Positions 36,835 to 47,221 of a DNA stretch of 64,000 nt are shown in pieces; the first letter of the stretch is position 1, and each line of letters opens with the position of its first letter. The translations under genes and the position numbers were made by a program. The notes beneath the pieces are model-generated. The model was not told the origin of the DNA and searched no databases. It worked only from the letters and a program-made list of their open reading frames with translations. The DNA is from Pectobacterium polonicum. Lineage in GTDB: Bacteria; Pseudomonadota; Gammaproteobacteria; Enterobacterales; Enterobacteriaceae. Location of the stretch: NCBI RefSeq assembly GCF_005497185.1, contig NZ_RJTN01000021.1:22746-86745 (forward strand). Direction: 5' to 3'.

Positions 36835-37365
36835 ATGCCAGCCCCCCGCCGCCTGTTTTTTGCCTTATCACTGCCGGAAACCACACAGCAAGCGATTATC
36901 CGCTGGCGTGCCGAACACTTTCCTTTGGACGCAGGCCGTCCGATCGCCGCAGCCAATCTCCATCTAACGCTGGCGTTTTTAGGCGATGTGAGTGAGCAAA
37001 AGGCGCAGGTCTTACAGGCATTAGCAGGTCGAATCCGCCAGCCCGCGTTTACCCTCACGCTAAATGACGCTGGACATTGGCCGCGTCCCGGCGTGGTCTG
37101 GCTGGGCTGCCGTCGTGCACCGCGCGGGCTGTTACAGTTGGCGGAACTGCTGCGTTCTCAGGCCGCGCGCAACGGCTGCTATCAAACGGCCTTGCCGTTT
37201 CATCCGCACATTACGCTATTACGTGGCGCAACTCGCCCCGTGGCAATTCCCCCCGCCACCTTTAGCTGGCAGGTCGACATGACGCACTTTTCACTTTACG
37301 AGTCATTATTCGATAATGGCAAAACCCGCTATCAGCAGTTGGAAAGCTGGTCATTTATTAAATAA
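36835..37365 (+). CDS. thpR: RNA 2',3'-cyclic phosphodiesterase ThpR (LigT)
   Basis: 176 residues from ATG 36835 after AGAGAG; a longer frame starts at 36793 but adds non-homologous residues that overlap the hrpB promoter. The two catalytic H-x-T motifs are H-L-T-L-A-F-L-G and H-I-T-L-L-R, defining the 2H phosphoesterase fold. Family enzymes open 2',3'-cyclic phosphates and can ligate tRNA halves by 2'-5' bonds in vitro. It is followed by sfsA after 34 bp, probably co-transcribed. Confidence 0.94.
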   Translation: MPAPRRLFFALSLPETTQQAIIRWRAEHFPLDAGRPIAAANLHLTLAFLGDVSEQKAQVLQALAGRIRQPAFTLTLNDAGHWPRPGVVWLGCRRAPRGLLQLAELLRSQAARNGCYQTALPFHPHITLLRGATRPVAIPPATFSWQVDMTHFSLYESLFDNGKTRYQQLESWSFIK

Positions 37366-37399
37366 GTAGTCGAGTGGATAAACAAAAAACAGGATACGC

Positions 37400-38104
37400 A
37401 TGGACTATACCCCACGCTTACAGCCCGCCCGGTTGATTAAACGTTACAAACGCTTTTTGGCCGATGTCGTGACGCCGGAAGGCGAGACGCTCACGCTACA
37501 CTGTGCCAATACGGGTGCGATGACAGGCTGTGCTACACCCGGCGATACCGTCTGGTATTCAACGTCCGATAACCCTAAGCGTAAGTATCCGCAAAGTTGG
37601 GAACTCACTGAAACGCAACAAAATCACTGGATTTGTGTCAATACTCTGCGTGCCAACACATTATTGTACGAAGCCTTATTAGAGAATCGCATAGAAGAGC
37701 TGGCAGGCTACTCTGATGTAAAAACGGAAGTGAAATACGGTACGGAAAACAGCCGAATAGACCTGCTTTTACAGGCGCCGGACAAGATTGACTGCTATAT
37801 TGAGGTGAAATCCGTCACATTATTGCAACATAAATGTGGTTACTTTCCCGATGCGGTTACACTCAGAGGGCAAAAGCATCTGCGTGAACTGCAACAGATG
37901 GTTTCCAATGGAAAACGTGCCGTCCTTTTTTTCGCCGTTCTCCATTCAGGAATCCAGCAGGTTTCTCCTGCCCGGCATATCGATTCACGCTATGCGGAAT
38001 TATTTATCGAAGCACAGCAGGCAGGGGTTGAAATTTTATGTTACGGCTCCACATTATGCCCTGATGGTATTAAATTGACGCACAAGCTACCGTTGTTGGG
38101 ATGA
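37400..38104 (+). CDS. sfsA: SfsA family DNA-binding/nuclease-like protein
   Basis: 234 residues, the family length. [10 protein letters not shown] and I-E-V-K-S-V-T-L are the conserved blocks; the latter, with R-I-D-L, forms a restriction-nuclease-like D...E-x-K core. SfsA was named for stimulating sugar fermentation (mal genes) in E. coli; its biochemical role is still uncertain. It lies between thpR and dksA in the standard order. Confidence 0.95.
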   Translation: MDYTPRLQPARLIKRYKRFLADVVTPEGETLTLHCANTGAMTGCATPGDTVWYSTSDNPKRKYPQSWELTETQQNHWICVNTLRANTLLYEALLENRIEELAGYSDVKTEVKYGTENSRIDLLLQAPDKIDCYIEVKSVTLLQHKCGYFPDAVTLRGQKHLRELQQMVSNGKRAVLFFAVLHSGIQQVSPARHIDSRYAELFIEAQQAGVEILCYGSTLCPDGIKLTHKLPLLG

Positions 38105-38372
38105 AGCACAAGCATTGCATAACACGCCGAACGTACCACCAAAGGCGTAACACATTGTTTATTACTTAATGTATACAAGTTGTTCCTCACACTTTATCAG
38201 GCCGGTGTCAGGAAGCATTGCCAACCCCATCTTCATCTGCTATTTATAGCGGCCTGTTTTTTCCCCCCTTTGGGGGCCGATATACCCAGATAGCTGAAGT
38301 TCTGGTCAACAACGCCGCAACTTCACTGCATAAAAGGGTATTATGCGTGTCGTGTTATGTAGGAGAAGCAAC

Positions 38373-38828
38373 ATGCAAGAAGGGCAAAATCGTAAGACAT
38401 CTTCTCTGAGCATTCTCGCAATTGCCGGAGTAGAGCCGTACCAAGAGAAGCCGGGCGAAGAGTATATGAACGACGCTCAGCTGGCTCATTTCAAGCGTAT
38501 TCTTGAAGCATGGCGCAACCAACTCATGGATGAAGTGGATCGGACTGTATCGCACATGCGCGATGAAGCCGCTAATTTTCCCGATCCCGTGGATCGCGCG
38601 GCGCAGGAAGAAGAGTTCAGTCTCGAACTGCGTAACCGTGACCGTGAGCGCAAGCTGATTAAGAAAATCGCCAAAACGCTGGTGAAAATCGAAGATGAGG
38701 ACTTCGGATTCTGCGAATCCTGTGGCGTCGAGATTGGCATCCGCCGTCTGGAAGCTCGTCCGACTGCCGATCTGTGTATCGACTGCAAAACGCTGGCAGA
38801 GATACGCGAAAAGCAAATGGCAGGATAA
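38373..38828 (+). CDS. dksA: RNA polymerase-binding transcription factor DksA
   Basis: 151 residues from ATG 38373, preceded by AGGAGAAG; the upstream extension from 38343 is not homologous. Coiled coil about 33-108 with the D-P-V-D-R-A tip (Asp residues that enter the RNA polymerase secondary channel). C4 zinc finger C-E-S-C...C-I-D-C. It works with ppGpp to repress stable RNA promoters and activate biosynthesis genes. The tRNA promoters in this window with GC-rich discriminators are expected targets. Confidence 0.98.
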   Translation: MQEGQNRKTSSLSILAIAGVEPYQEKPGEEYMNDAQLAHFKRILEAWRNQLMDEVDRTVSHMRDEAANFPDPVDRAAQEEEFSLELRNRDRERKLIKKIAKTLVKIEDEDFGFCESCGVEIGIRRLEARPTADLCIDCKTLAEIREKQMAG

Positions 38829-38955
38829 TATCCTGTCTAAAATCGGCTCCTGCCACTCGCAGGGGCCGTCTTCGGATAATTTACCGCTGATGAATGATAT
38901 TCATCACTCTATCTTCTGTCTGGATAAAACGCTGACGAGATAGCACCAACCTCTT

Positions 38956-39924
38956 ATGTCTGGAACCGATTGTTTTACCGGAAAAAATAGTTTTTCTGAA
39001 GCTAATCGCCTTTCTGAAACCGACCGTTATATCGGGCGTTTTGCCCCTTCTCCCTCTGGTGACCTGCATTTTGGCTCACTGATCGCCGCACTGGGTAGTT
39101 ATCTTCAGGCTCGTTCTCGACAAGGGCGCTGGCTAGTACGCATTGAAGACATCGATCCTCCACGGGAAATTCCCGGTGCCGCCTCTCGCATACTCGCACA
39201 ATTAGAACACTACGGTTTGCACTGGGACGGTGATGTGGTTTACCAGTCACAGCGGCATGCGCGTTACCGCGAGATTCTTCAGCAGCTTCAACAGCAGGGA
39301 ATGAGCTACTACTGCACCTGTACGCGTAGCCGCATTCAGCAGCTAGGTGGGCACTATGATGGCTATTGCCGGACGCGCAACCTGCCTGCCGATAACGCCG
39401 CGCTCCGTCTGCGCCAGACGACGCCGGTATTTCATTTTCACGATAAATTACGTGGCGATCTGTATGCCGATAACGCTCTCGCTCAGGAAGATTTTATTAT
39501 CCACCGCCGCGATGGGCTATTTGCCTACAATCTAGCCGTGGTGATCGACGATAACGATCAGGGGATTACCGAGATCGTGCGCGGTGCCGATCTTATCGAG
39601 CCAACCGTTCGGCAAATCTCGCTCTATCGCCAGTTAGGCTACACGATCCCCACCTACGTTCATCTGCCGCTGGTGCTGAATAGTGAGGGAAATAAGCTTT
39701 CCAAACAAAATCACGCCCCCTCACTACCGGACGGCGATCCGCGTCCTGTGCTGCTTGCCGCACTGCAATTTTTACATCAACCGCTGCCAGAAAATAGCCA
39801 GGATATGACACTTTCCGCGCTTCTGGCATGGTCTGTGGCGCACTGGTCCCTGGATACCATCCCGTTGCAAGCAGCAATAAACGCGTCCGCGATCACATCA
39901 GCATTCTCAAAGGGGCATTGGTGA
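38956..39924 (+). CDS. gluQ: Glutamyl-Q tRNA(Asp) synthetase GluQRS
   Basis: 322 residues, a GluRS paralogue lacking the anticodon-binding domain. HIGH-type [14 protein letters not shown] near 29-42, KMSKS-like K-L-S-K-Q, and a zinc site C-T-C-T...Y-D-G-Y-C. It glutamylates queuosine at position 34 of tRNA-Asp; two tRNA-Asp(GTC) genes lie at 58230 and 63781. The first 20 residues are variable and the true start may be a little downstream. Confidence 0.95.
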   Translation: MSGTDCFTGKNSFSEANRLSETDRYIGRFAPSPSGDLHFGSLIAALGSYLQARSRQGRWLVRIEDIDPPREIPGAASRILAQLEHYGLHWDGDVVYQSQRHARYREILQQLQQQGMSYYCTCTRSRIQQLGGHYDGYCRTRNLPADNAALRLRQTTPVFHFHDKLRGDLYADNALAQEDFIIHRRDGLFAYNLAVVIDDNDQGITEIVRGADLIEPTVRQISLYRQLGYTIPTYVHLPLVLNSEGNKLSKQNHAPSLPDGDPRPVLLAALQFLHQPLPENSQDMTLSALLAWSVAHWSLDTIPLQAAINASAITSAFSKGHW

Positions 39925-40030
39925 GCTATGATTAGCCGCTATTTTTCGTGGCGCGCCATCCTTAGCCGCCCCTTTGGGGGGCGACGCCAATGCTGTGCTG
40001 TTGATTTATCCATCACTATCGAGGTGTATT

Positions 40031-41443
40031 ATCTTTTCCCGAGTTGCTAATTTTTGTCGTAAAGTACTGAATCGTGAGAACGAAATGGTCGAATCAGAGG
40101 AACCGCGTCGGCATCTGACGGTGATTCCGCGTGACCAACATACAATTTCACGCAGCGACATCAGCGATAATGCGCTGAAAGTACTTTATCGCCTGAACAA
40201 AGCGGGCTACGAGGCTTATCTGGTTGGCGGCGGTGTACGCGACCTGCTGCTGGGCAAAAAGCCGAAGGATTTTGATATCACCACTAACGCCACGCCCGAT
40301 CAGGTGCGCAAGTTATTCCGCAACTGTCGTTTGGTCGGGCGCCGTTTCCGTCTCGCCCATATCATGTTCGGGCCAGAGGTGATTGAAGTTGCCACATTCC
40401 GTGGTCACCACGATCAGCATCAAGAGCAGCAAGAAACTAAAAACTCTTCTCAGCAGGCTCAGAACGGCATGCTGTTGCGTGACAATATTTTCGGTTCGGT
40501 AGAAGAAGACGCTCAACGCCGCGATTTCTCAATCAATAGCCTCTACTACAGCATTGCTGATTTCAGCGTACGCGATTATACCAATGGCCTGAACGATCTG
40601 CATCAGGGCGTCATCCGTATGATTGGCGATCCCGAAACGCGCTACCGTGAAGATCCGGTGCGTATGCTGCGCGCCGTCCGTTTCGCCGCTAAGCTGAACA
40701 TGACGGTCAGCCCGGAAACCGCTGAGCCGATTCCTCGTCTGGCCTCATTGCTGCACGATATCCCTGCGGCGCGTATGTTTGAAGAGTCGCTGAAGCTGCT
40801 TCAGTCGGGCTATGGCTATCCAACCTATAAAATGCTGTGTGAATACCAGCTGTTCCAGCCGCTTTTCCCGCTGCTGAGCCGCCATTTCACACCAAACGGC
40901 GATTCCACGCTGGAGCGCATGGTTGCCCAAGTGTTGAAAAACACCGATAAGCGTTTGCAAAACGACATGCGGGTGAATCCGGCATTTTTGTTCTCCGCCA
41001 TGCTGTGGTATCCGCTGATCGAGCATGCACAAAAGCTGGCTCAGGAAAGTGGTCTGGCCTACTTCGATGCGTTCTCGCTGGCAATGAACGATGTACTGGA
41101 CGAACAGTGCCGTTCTCTGGCAATCCCTAAGCGTATTACCTCGTTAGTCCGCGATATCTGGCAGTTGCAAACGCGACTGTCTCGCCGTCAAGGTAAACGC
41201 GCTTATAAGCTGATGGAACATCCTAAATTCCGCGCCGCGTATGACTTGCTTTGCCTGCGTGCCGAAATAGAAAACCATCAGGAGCTGCTGCGTCTGGCTC
41301 AGTGGTGGGGGGAATTCCAGGTTGCAGCACCGCCACGCCAACAAACCATGCTGAGATCGCTGGATGACGGCCCGACACCACATCGTCGCTCCCGCCCTCG
41401 TCGTCCACGTAAACCGACGACGGCACGCAGGGATCAAGCCTGA
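40031..41443 (+). CDS. pcnB: Poly(A) polymerase I PcnB
   Basis: About 470 residues. Nucleotidyltransferase core [12 protein letters not shown] with the D-F-D-I metal motif, then R-R-F-R-L-A-H and R-R-D-F-S-I-N. The tail is Arg-rich. The block [12 protein letters not shown] before the first ATG (40085) matches the true N-terminus of E. coli PcnB, which starts at AUU. Here GAGGTG (40021-40026) precedes ATT (40028) and ATC (40031); no ATG, GTG or TTG is in a suitable place. I therefore place the start at ATC 40031 (ATT 40028 is the alternative). A shorter form from ATG 40085 is possible. It adds 3' A-tails that speed RNA decay. Confidence 0.92.
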   Translation: MFSRVANFCRKVLNRENEMVESEEPRRHLTVIPRDQHTISRSDISDNALKVLYRLNKAGYEAYLVGGGVRDLLLGKKPKDFDITTNATPDQVRKLFRNCRLVGRRFRLAHIMFGPEVIEVATFRGHHDQHQEQQETKNSSQQAQNGMLLRDNIFGSVEEDAQRRDFSINSLYYSIADFSVRDYTNGLNDLHQGVIRMIGDPETRYREDPVRMLRAVRFAAKLNMTVSPETAEPIPRLASLLHDIPAARMFEESLKLLQSGYGYPTYKMLCEYQLFQPLFPLLSRHFTPNGDSTLERMVAQVLKNTDKRLQNDMRVNPAFLFSAMLWYPLIEHAQKLAQESGLAYFDAFSLAMNDVLDEQCRSLAIPKRITSLVRDIWQLQTRLSRRQGKRAYKLMEHPKFRAAYDLLCLRAEIENHQELLRLAQWWGEFQVAAPPRQQTMLRSLDDGPTPHRRSRPRRPRKPTTARRDQA

Positions 41444-41937
41444 TGGCACGCGTGTATCTGGCGCTGGGAAGCAATCTTGCCCAGCCTTTGCAACAGGTAC
41501 GCGCCGCACTGGCAGCGCTGGATGCGATTCCACAGACTCGCGTCGTTCGCTGCTCCTCGTTTTATCGTAGTCGCCCGCTCGGCCCACAGGATCAACCGGA
41601 TTATCTTAATGCCGTCGTTGAACTGGAAACCGCATTAGCCGCCGAATCATTGCTCGATTGCACACAGGCTATTGAACTGGAACAAGGTCGCGAACGTAAA
41701 GCGCACCGCTGGGGCCCACGCACGTTGGATCTGGATATTCTGTTGTTTGGTGATGCCACGATCCAGACGGAACGTCTGACCGTGCCGCATTACGATATGA
41801 AAAATCGTGAATTCATGCTCTACCCACTCGCGGAAATTGCCCCTGATCTGGCATTCCCTGACGGCGAAACGCTCGCGCAACGGCTAACCCATGTCGATCG
41901 CAATGGTCTGACATTGTGGGACGACAATACTACCTGA
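41443..41937 (+). CDS. folK: 6-hydroxymethyl-7,8-dihydropterin pyrophosphokinase FolK
   Basis: 164 residues. L-G-S-N-L at the start, F-Y-R-S-R-P-L-G-P-Q-D-Q-P-D-Y-L-N-A-V and the signature R-W-G-P-R-T-L-D-L-D-I-L-L-F with its Mg-binding Asp pair. It transfers pyrophosphate from ATP to the pterin in folate synthesis. The start ATG overlaps the pcnB stop (TGATG), so translation is coupled. Confidence 0.97.
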   Translation: MARVYLALGSNLAQPLQQVRAALAALDAIPQTRVVRCSSFYRSRPLGPQDQPDYLNAVVELETALAAESLLDCTQAIELEQGRERKAHRWGPRTLDLDILLFGDATIQTERLTVPHYDMKNREFMLYPLAEIAPDLAFPDGETLAQRLTHVDRNGLTLWDDNTT

Positions 41938-42051
41938 GCCACAGTAAAGCCAACATACAAGCAGATTAGCATGGCGGGTATATCGCCACACGTCGGCTTA
42001 CATTAGAATGTTTCCCTCAATTATTCGCCCTATTGACATAGGAAGACCGTC

Positions 42052-42846
42052 ATGAAACCGACGACTATCTCCCACTTGCGCCAATGGAAACAAGAGCAGC
42101 GAAAATTCGCTACGATAACAGCTTACGACGCCAGCTTCTCTCGTTTATTTTTTGAACAAGGCATTCGCGTGATGCTGGTAGGTGACTCTCTGGGCATGAC
42201 CGTGCAAGGTCATGATTCCACCTTGCCTGTGACCACACACGACATCGTCTACCATACACAGTGCGTCCGCCGCGGCGCACCACTCGCGCTGGTTCTCTCC
42301 GATATGGCGTTTATGACTTACGCCACACCAGAACAAACGTTTAGCCAGGCAGCAGAACTGATGCGTGCCGGTGCGAATATGGTGAAACTGGAAGGTGGAA
42401 GCTGGCTTGCCCCAACGGTAAAAATGCTGACCGAACGCGCCGTACCGGTTTGCGGTCATCTGGGTCTGACGCCGCAGTCCGTTAATATCTTCGGTGGCTA
42501 TAAAATTCAGGGCCGCAGCGAAAGCGATGCCAATCAACTGTTGGCTGATGCCCTCGCACTTGAAGAAGCTGGCGCACAGCTGCTTGTGCTGGAATGCGTA
42601 CCTGTCGCGCTGGCTAAACGCGTCACAGACGCGTTGTCGATTCCTGTCATCGGCATCGGCGCAGGCAACGTTACCGACGGGCAGATTCTGGTCATGCATG
42701 ATGCCTTCGGCATTACTGGCGATAGTTCACCTAAATTTGCCAAGAACTTTCTGGCCCAAAGCGGTGATATTCGCACGGCAGTGCGCCTGTATGCACAGGA
42801 AGTCGAACAGGGTATCTATCCGGATGAAGCGCATTCGTTTCATTAA
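42052..42846 (+). CDS. panB: 3-methyl-2-oxobutanoate hydroxymethyltransferase PanB
   Basis: 264 residues of the PEP-mutase-like barrel. V-G-D-S-L-G-M, D-M-A-F-M-T-Y and the catalytic Glu in L-E-C-V-P are present. It adds a hydroxymethyl group from 5,10-methylene-THF to ketoisovalerate to make ketopantoate. It is the first gene of panBCD, and the folate link to the preceding folK is functional as well as positional. AGGAAGA ribosome site. Confidence 0.98.
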   Translation: MKPTTISHLRQWKQEQRKFATITAYDASFSRLFFEQGIRVMLVGDSLGMTVQGHDSTLPVTTHDIVYHTQCVRRGAPLALVLSDMAFMTYATPEQTFSQAAELMRAGANMVKLEGGSWLAPTVKMLTERAVPVCGHLGLTPQSVNIFGGYKIQGRSESDANQLLADALALEEAGAQLLVLECVPVALAKRVTDALSIPVIGIGAGNVTDGQILVMHDAFGITGDSSPKFAKNFLAQSGDIRTAVRLYAQEVEQGIYPDEAHSFH

Positions 42847-42872
42847 TCAGACTGTTTTTTAAGGAGTATGGC

Positions 42873-43727
42873 GTGTTAATTATCGAAACCCCTCTGTTGC
42901 TGCGCCGCGAAGTGCGTCGCTGGCGTCAGGAAGGGAAACGCATTGCTTTGGTTCCCACTATGGGCAATTTGCACGACGGGCACATGACGCTGGTCGATGA
43001 AGCCAAAGCTCGCGCCGATATCGTTATTGTCAGCGTTTTTGTTAATCCCATGCAGTTTGAGCGGCCAGATGATTTAGCCCGCTACCCCCGAACGTTGCAG
43101 GAAGACTGCGAGAAATTGAACCGCCGTGGTGCCGATCTGGTTTTCGCACCGAGCCCGGATGTGATATACCCAAATGGGCTGGAATCGCAAACGTTTGTCG
43201 ATGTGCCCGGCCTGTCTTCTATGTTGGAAGGGGCTAGCCGCCCCGGTCATTTCCGAGGCGTAGCCACTATCGTTAGCAAGCTGTTCAATCTGGTACAGCC
43301 GGATTTGGCCTGCTTCGGCGAGAAGGATTACCAGCAGTTAGCGCTGATTCGGCAGCTTGTCCGTGATATGGGCTATGACATTGATATCATCGGCGTGCCT
43401 ATCGTGCGTGCAAAAGATGGGTTGGCATTGAGTTCACGTAATGGCTATCTCAGTGCTGAAGAGCGCCAGTTGGCACCGACGCTGTACCAGTTGATGATGG
43501 CGCTTTCAGCGCAGTTAGACAACGGCGATCGCCAGATCGATCCATTGCTGGAACAAACGGCAGATAAATTACGCGAAGCAGGCTTTACGCCTGATGAACT
43601 GTTTATCCGCGATGCTGATACGCTGCAACCGCTGAGCACTGCCAGTACGCGTGCCGTGATTTTGATAGCGGCCTGGTTAGGCAAGGCCAGATTGATTGAT
43701 AACCACCAGGTCGATTTGACTGTATGA
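42873..43727 (+). CDS. panC: Pantothenate synthetase PanC
   Basis: 284 residues from a GTG start (42873) with AAGGAG upstream; the ATG at 42868 opens only a three-codon frame. Motifs [10 protein letters not shown] (nucleotide site), F-V-N-P-M-Q-F and [10 protein letters not shown]. It joins pantoate and beta-alanine using ATP. It is second gene of the operon, 26 bp after panB. Confidence 0.98.
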   Translation: MLIIETPLLLRREVRRWRQEGKRIALVPTMGNLHDGHMTLVDEAKARADIVIVSVFVNPMQFERPDDLARYPRTLQEDCEKLNRRGADLVFAPSPDVIYPNGLESQTFVDVPGLSSMLEGASRPGHFRGVATIVSKLFNLVQPDLACFGEKDYQQLALIRQLVRDMGYDIDIIGVPIVRAKDGLALSSRNGYLSAEERQLAPTLYQLMMALSAQLDNGDRQIDPLLEQTADKLREAGFTPDELFIRDADTLQPLSTASTRAVILIAAWLGKARLIDNHQVDLTV

Positions 43728-43744
43728 ACCGAGGTAACAAAGCG

Positions 43745-44125
43745 ATGATACGTACCATGCTGCAAGGCAAGCTGCACCGGGTCAAAGTAACTCAGGCTGA
43801 CTTGCATTATGAAGGCTCTTGCGCCATTGATCAGGATTTCATGGAGGCTGCGGGCATTCTGGAATACGAAGCGATTGATATCTACAACGTTGATAACGGG
43901 CAGCGTTTCTCTACCTACGCCATTGCAGGAGAAAGAGGTTCACGCATTATCTCTGTGAACGGTGCCGCCGCGCGCTGCGCCTGCGTGGGTGACAAACTGA
44001 TTATCTGTTCCTATGTGCAGATGTCCGACGAGCAGGCCAGAAGCCACAGCCCTAAGGTTGCCTATTTCTCTGGCAATAACGAGCTGCAACGTCAGGCAAA
44101 AGCGATTCCGGTTCAGGTCGCCTGA
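43745..44125 (+). CDS. panD: Aspartate 1-decarboxylase proenzyme PanD
   Basis: 126 residues from ATG 43745 after GAGGT. The self-cleavage site Y-E-G-S-C-A-I-D gives the pyruvoyl group from Ser25. It makes beta-alanine from aspartate for PanC. It directly follows panC, giving a compact panBCD operon; in E. coli an unrelated gene separates panC and panD. Confidence 0.98.
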   Translation: MIRTMLQGKLHRVKVTQADLHYEGSCAIDQDFMEAAGILEYEAIDIYNVDNGQRFSTYAIAGERGSRIISVNGAAARCACVGDKLIICSYVQMSDEQARSHSPKVAYFSGNNELQRQAKAIPVQVA

Positions 44126-44205
44126 TCGACAGTTTCTGAAGGAATCGAGCGGTTGTAATGGATAGATCGTAAAGACGCTGCAAGTACGGTAGCTGTAAGC
44201 TTGGA

Positions 44206-44301
44206 TTGCGCAGATATGAATCTCATCCCTGAGATTCACCCTTTCAGGGCCGTCGCAAGCGACGTTCAAAGGCGTTCCTGACGCCTTTGTCCCTGGCGCA
44301 A
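44206..44301. repeat. Cloverleaf-like hairpin cluster after panD
   Basis: An outer stem, TTGCGCAG (44206-44213) with CTGGCGCAA (44293-44301), encloses four hairpins: GAATCTC-ATCCCT-GAGATTC (44218-44237), CCCT-TTC-AGGG (44240-44250), GTCGC-AA-GCGAC (44252-44263) and CAAAGGCGT-TCCTG-ACGCCTTTG (44267-44289). No T-run and no gene. It looks like a dispersed palindromic repeat that may also end the panBCD transcript. Confidence 0.7.
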
Positions 44302-44407
44302 ACGCTTTACTCTTCTATTCCATTACTCCCGTTTTCACTTCTTAGATCAGCCTGCAAAAAGGCTAACACGGTGTTACCACCGCCTTTTCATTTGCAGCAT
44401 TCACACA

Positions 44408-45178
44408 CTACGTTCGTAACCCGCGTCCGCGTTCAATCAGCCACCAGACCAGCAGATAAAATACCACGATAAAGGCAATCAGTACCGACATGGTGAACAG
44501 CAGCGGCACATCCTGAATCCCAAGAAAGCCGTAGCGGAAGCCGCTGATCATGTACACCACCGGGTTCAGTTTGGAAACGGCCTGCCAGACGGGCGGTAAG
44601 AGCGTCAGCGAGTAAAATACCCCGCCCAGATAGGTCAACGGCGTTAATACGAACGTCGGAATCAGGCTGATATCATCAAAGGTTTTCGCAAACACCGCAT
44701 TCAGTAATCCCGCCAGCGAGAACAGCGTCGCCGTCAGTAGCAGCGTTAGAACGATGATCCACCAGGCATGAACATGTAGCGGAACGAAGAACAACGACAC
44801 TGCGGTTACCAGAATGCCGACGCACAGACCGCGCGCGATACCGCCGCCAATATACCCCGCAATGATCACGTGTGTTGGCACTGGCGCGACCAGCAACTCT
44901 TCAATATTGCGCTGGAATTTAGCGCTGAAGAAGGAAGAGGCGACGTTGGCATAGGCGTTGGTAATCACCGCCATCATAATTAGACCCGGCACGATAAACT
45001 GCATGTAGGTAAAACCGTGCATTTCCCCAATACGTGAACCGATCAAGTTGCCGAAAATAATAAAATACAGCGTCATGGTGATCACGGGTGGCACCAGCGT
45101 CTGAATCCATATACGGCCAAAACGGGTCACTTCTTTAACCCAGATACTCTGTAGCGCCACCCAATACAAACGCATCAT
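44408..45178 (-). CDS. yadH: ABC-2 type transporter permease YadH
   Basis: 256 residues with six hydrophobic segments of the ABC-2 family. The Y-L-G-G-V-F-Y-S-L loop near 190-198 is typical, and the C-terminus is basic. It overlaps the ATPase gene yadG by 4 nt (ATGA). The exported substrate is unknown. Confidence 0.93.
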   Translation of the reverse strand: MMRLYWVALQSIWVKEVTRFGRIWIQTLVPPVITMTLYFIIFGNLIGSRIGEMHGFTYMQFIVPGLIMMAVITNAYANVASSFFSAKFQRNIEELLVAPVPTHVIIAGYIGGGIARGLCVGILVTAVSLFFVPLHVHAWWIIVLTLLLTATLFSLAGLLNAVFAKTFDDISLIPTFVLTPLTYLGGVFYSLTLLPPVWQAVSKLNPVVYMISGFRYGFLGIQDVPLLFTMSVLIAFIVVFYLLVWWLIERGRGLRT

Positions 45179-46113
45179 GCCTTTTCTCCCTTACCGTTCA
45201 CGCCGTCCCCATTAACCAACGTGACAAACAGCTCTTCCAACCGGTTAGCTTTATTACGCATACTTAATATTGTTATCCCCTGCGCGCTTAGCTGGCTGAA
45301 TAGCGCGTTCAAACCTTGCTCGCGCATCACATCCACTTCCAGCGTTGACGTATCCATCAGACGGAACGCATAACCTTCAAGCTGTGGTAGCGGGCTTTTT
45401 GCCGCCAGATCGAAAATAAACGTTTCGGACTTCAGTTGAGCAAGCAGTTGCTTCATCGAGGTATTTTCCACCAGCTCACCTCGCTGAATGATCCCGATGT
45501 TGCGGCACAGCATTTCCGCTTCTTCCAGATAGTGCGTCGTCAGGATAATCGTCGTGCCCTGCGCATTTAGCTCTTTCAAAAAACCCCACATGGAACGACG
45601 CAATTCGATATCCACACCCGCCGTTGGTTCATCAAGAATCAGCAACTTAGGTTCATGCATTAACGCACGTGCAATCATCAGGCGGCGCTTCATCCCCCCC
45701 GACAACATCATTGCTTTTTCGCTGCGTTTCCCCCACAAATCCAGCTGTTTCAGATATTTTTCGGCACGCTGCAACGCATCCTGACGTTTCACGCCATAGT
45801 AACCCGCCTGATTAACCACAATCTGTAATACCGTTTCGAACTGATTGAAGTTAAATTCCTGCGGAACCAGCCCCAACTGGCGTTTCGCATTCACTTTATC
45901 CAGCTCAAGGTCATAGCCGAAGACGCGAACTTTCCCGGCGGTTTTGTTCACCAACGAGCTGATAATCCCAATCGTAGTGGATTTTCCTGCGCCATTCGGC
46001 CCCAGCAGCGCATAGAAATCCCCTGCTTCCACGTTCAGGTCGATTCCCCGTAACGCCTTGACGCCTCCCGAATAAGTTTTGGTTAGTTGCGCCAGTTCCA
46101 GTGCATATGTCAT
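45175..46113 (-). CDS. yadG: ABC transporter ATP-binding protein YadG
   Basis: 312 residues. Walker A G-P-N-G-A-G-K-S-T-T near 39-48, signature L-S-G-G-M-K-R-R, Walker B L-L-I-L-D-E-P-T-A-G-V-D and H-loop T-T-H-Y. A CcmA/drug-export-type ATPase. The C-terminal ~90 residues form the extra domain seen in YadG. It pairs with YadH. It is divergent from can, as in E. coli. Confidence 0.94.
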   Translation of the reverse strand: MTYALELAQLTKTYSGGVKALRGIDLNVEAGDFYALLGPNGAGKSTTIGIISSLVNKTAGKVRVFGYDLELDKVNAKRQLGLVPQEFNFNQFETVLQIVVNQAGYYGVKRQDALQRAEKYLKQLDLWGKRSEKAMMLSGGMKRRLMIARALMHEPKLLILDEPTAGVDIELRRSMWGFLKELNAQGTTIILTTHYLEEAEMLCRNIGIIQRGELVENTSMKQLLAQLKSETFIFDLAAKSPLPQLEGYAFRLMDTSTLEVDVMREQGLNALFSQLSAQGITILSMRNKANRLEELFVTLVNGDGVNGKGEKA

Positions 46114-46169
46114 AAGAAATGGATTGCCTTATTATCAGTGAGTTCTACAGATTCAAAGTGTGACAAATA

Positions 46170-46441
46170 TATACTCTAAATAATTCAAGTTGCAGGTAGG
46201 CGGCAAAGGAAGGACAAATTCGTCGGGAACGAATTTGACCAGCCAACGGCTGGCCTCCGGTGAGAGACAGGATGTCTCTCCCTCATCCCGATGAACTTAC
46301 TCAGGTAAGTGATTCGGGTGACTGACAAATCTGCCAGTGGCAGATTTGAACGCGGCTTGCAGCGGACCCAACGGGGCGAGGCACACCAGTGTGCCGAGTA
46401 ACGCAGCCAACGCACATGCAACTTGAAGTATGACGAGTATA
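46170..46441. repeat. 272-bp inverted-repeat element with an ERIC-like core and six hairpins
   Basis: Arms of 25 bp at 46170-46194 and 46417-46441 match except for a 7-bp central patch (outer TATACTC, inner TTCAAGTTGCA). Inside: CAAATTCGT-CGGGA-ACGAATTTG (46215-46237), CCAGCC-AAC-GGCTGG (46239-46253), GAGAGAC-AGGAT-GTCTCTC (46262-46280), an ERIC-like stem with ACTTAC-TCAG-GTAAGT (46295-46310), CAAATCTGCC-AGT-GGCAGATTTG (46326-46348) and GCACAC-CA-GTGTGC (46381-46394). It occupies most of the yadG-can gap. A 93-codon minus-strand frame across it is an artefact of the repeat. Confidence 0.85.
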
Positions 46442-46520
46442 AACTATCGTTTTTCAAACGACGCATGTTGCCTTATATTACTCATCACTGCCCCTTGTTT
46501 GTTACAGGTCATTTACTTTC

Positions 46521-47162
46521 ATGAAAGAAATTGAAACGCTCATCGCCAATAACCAGCTTTGGTCTAAAACGATGGTGGAAGAGGACCCTGGCTATTTTGA
46601 ACGCCTGGCGCAGGCGCAACGTCCCCGTTTTCTATGGATTGGATGCTCGGACAGTCGCGTACCTGCGGAAAGTCTGACCAGCCTTGAGCCTGGTGAACTG
46701 TTTGTTCACCGCAACGTCGCAAATCTGGTTATTCACACCGACCTCAATTGCCTGTCTGTCGTGCAATATGCCGTCGAAGTTCTCGAAGTCGAACACATCA
46801 TCATCTGCGGCCACTACGGCTGTGGCGGTGTTCAGGCGGCGGTGGAAAACCCGGAACTGGGTTTGATTAACAACTGGCTGCTGCATATCCGTGATTTGTG
46901 GTACAAGCATAGTTCGCTGCTGGGGGAATTGCCTCCCGAACAGCGCCTGAATACGCTCTGTGAAATCAACGTTGTCGAGCAGGTTTATAACCTCGGCCAC
47001 TCCACCATCATGCAGTCCGCCTGGAAACGTGGGCAGAAAGTCACCATCCACGGCTGGGTGTACGGTATTCAGGATGGCCGACTGCGCGATCTGGAAGTGA
47101 CTGCAACCAACCGGGAGACGCTGGAACAGCGTTATCGCCGCGCGATTTCCACCCTGTCTTGA
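46521..47162 (+). CDS. can: Beta-class carbonic anhydrase Can
   Basis: 213 residues. Zinc ligands and catalytic dyad in G-C-S-D-S-R-V (Cys42, Asp44, Arg46) and G-H-Y-G-C-G-G (His98, Cys101). It interconverts CO2 and bicarbonate, needed for carboxylation reactions in air. It is the usual neighbour of yadG and hpt. Confidence 0.97.
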   Translation: MKEIETLIANNQLWSKTMVEEDPGYFERLAQAQRPRFLWIGCSDSRVPAESLTSLEPGELFVHRNVANLVIHTDLNCLSVVQYAVEVLEVEHIIICGHYGCGGVQAAVENPELGLINNWLLHIRDLWYKHSSLLGELPPEQRLNTLCEINVVEQVYNLGHSTIMQSAWKRGQKVTIHGWVYGIQDGRLRDLEVTATNRETLEQRYRRAISTLS

Positions 47163-47172
47163 TTCGCAGCCT

Positions 47173-47193
47173 GACGCCCACTCACTGGGCGTC
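47173..47193. terminator. Hairpin between convergent can and hpt
   Basis: GACGCCCA (47173-47180) pairs with TGGGCGTC (47186-47193), loop of 5. No T-run on either strand; it may mark both transcript ends. Confidence 0.5.
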
Positions 47194-47221
47194 GCTCACG
47201 GCATCGGCCTTACCTTGACCG

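Noticed and set aside
46185..46466. 93-codon minus-strand frame between yadG and can
   Set aside because: It runs through the 272-bp inverted-repeat element; its composition is set by palindromes, there is no ribosome site and no domain.
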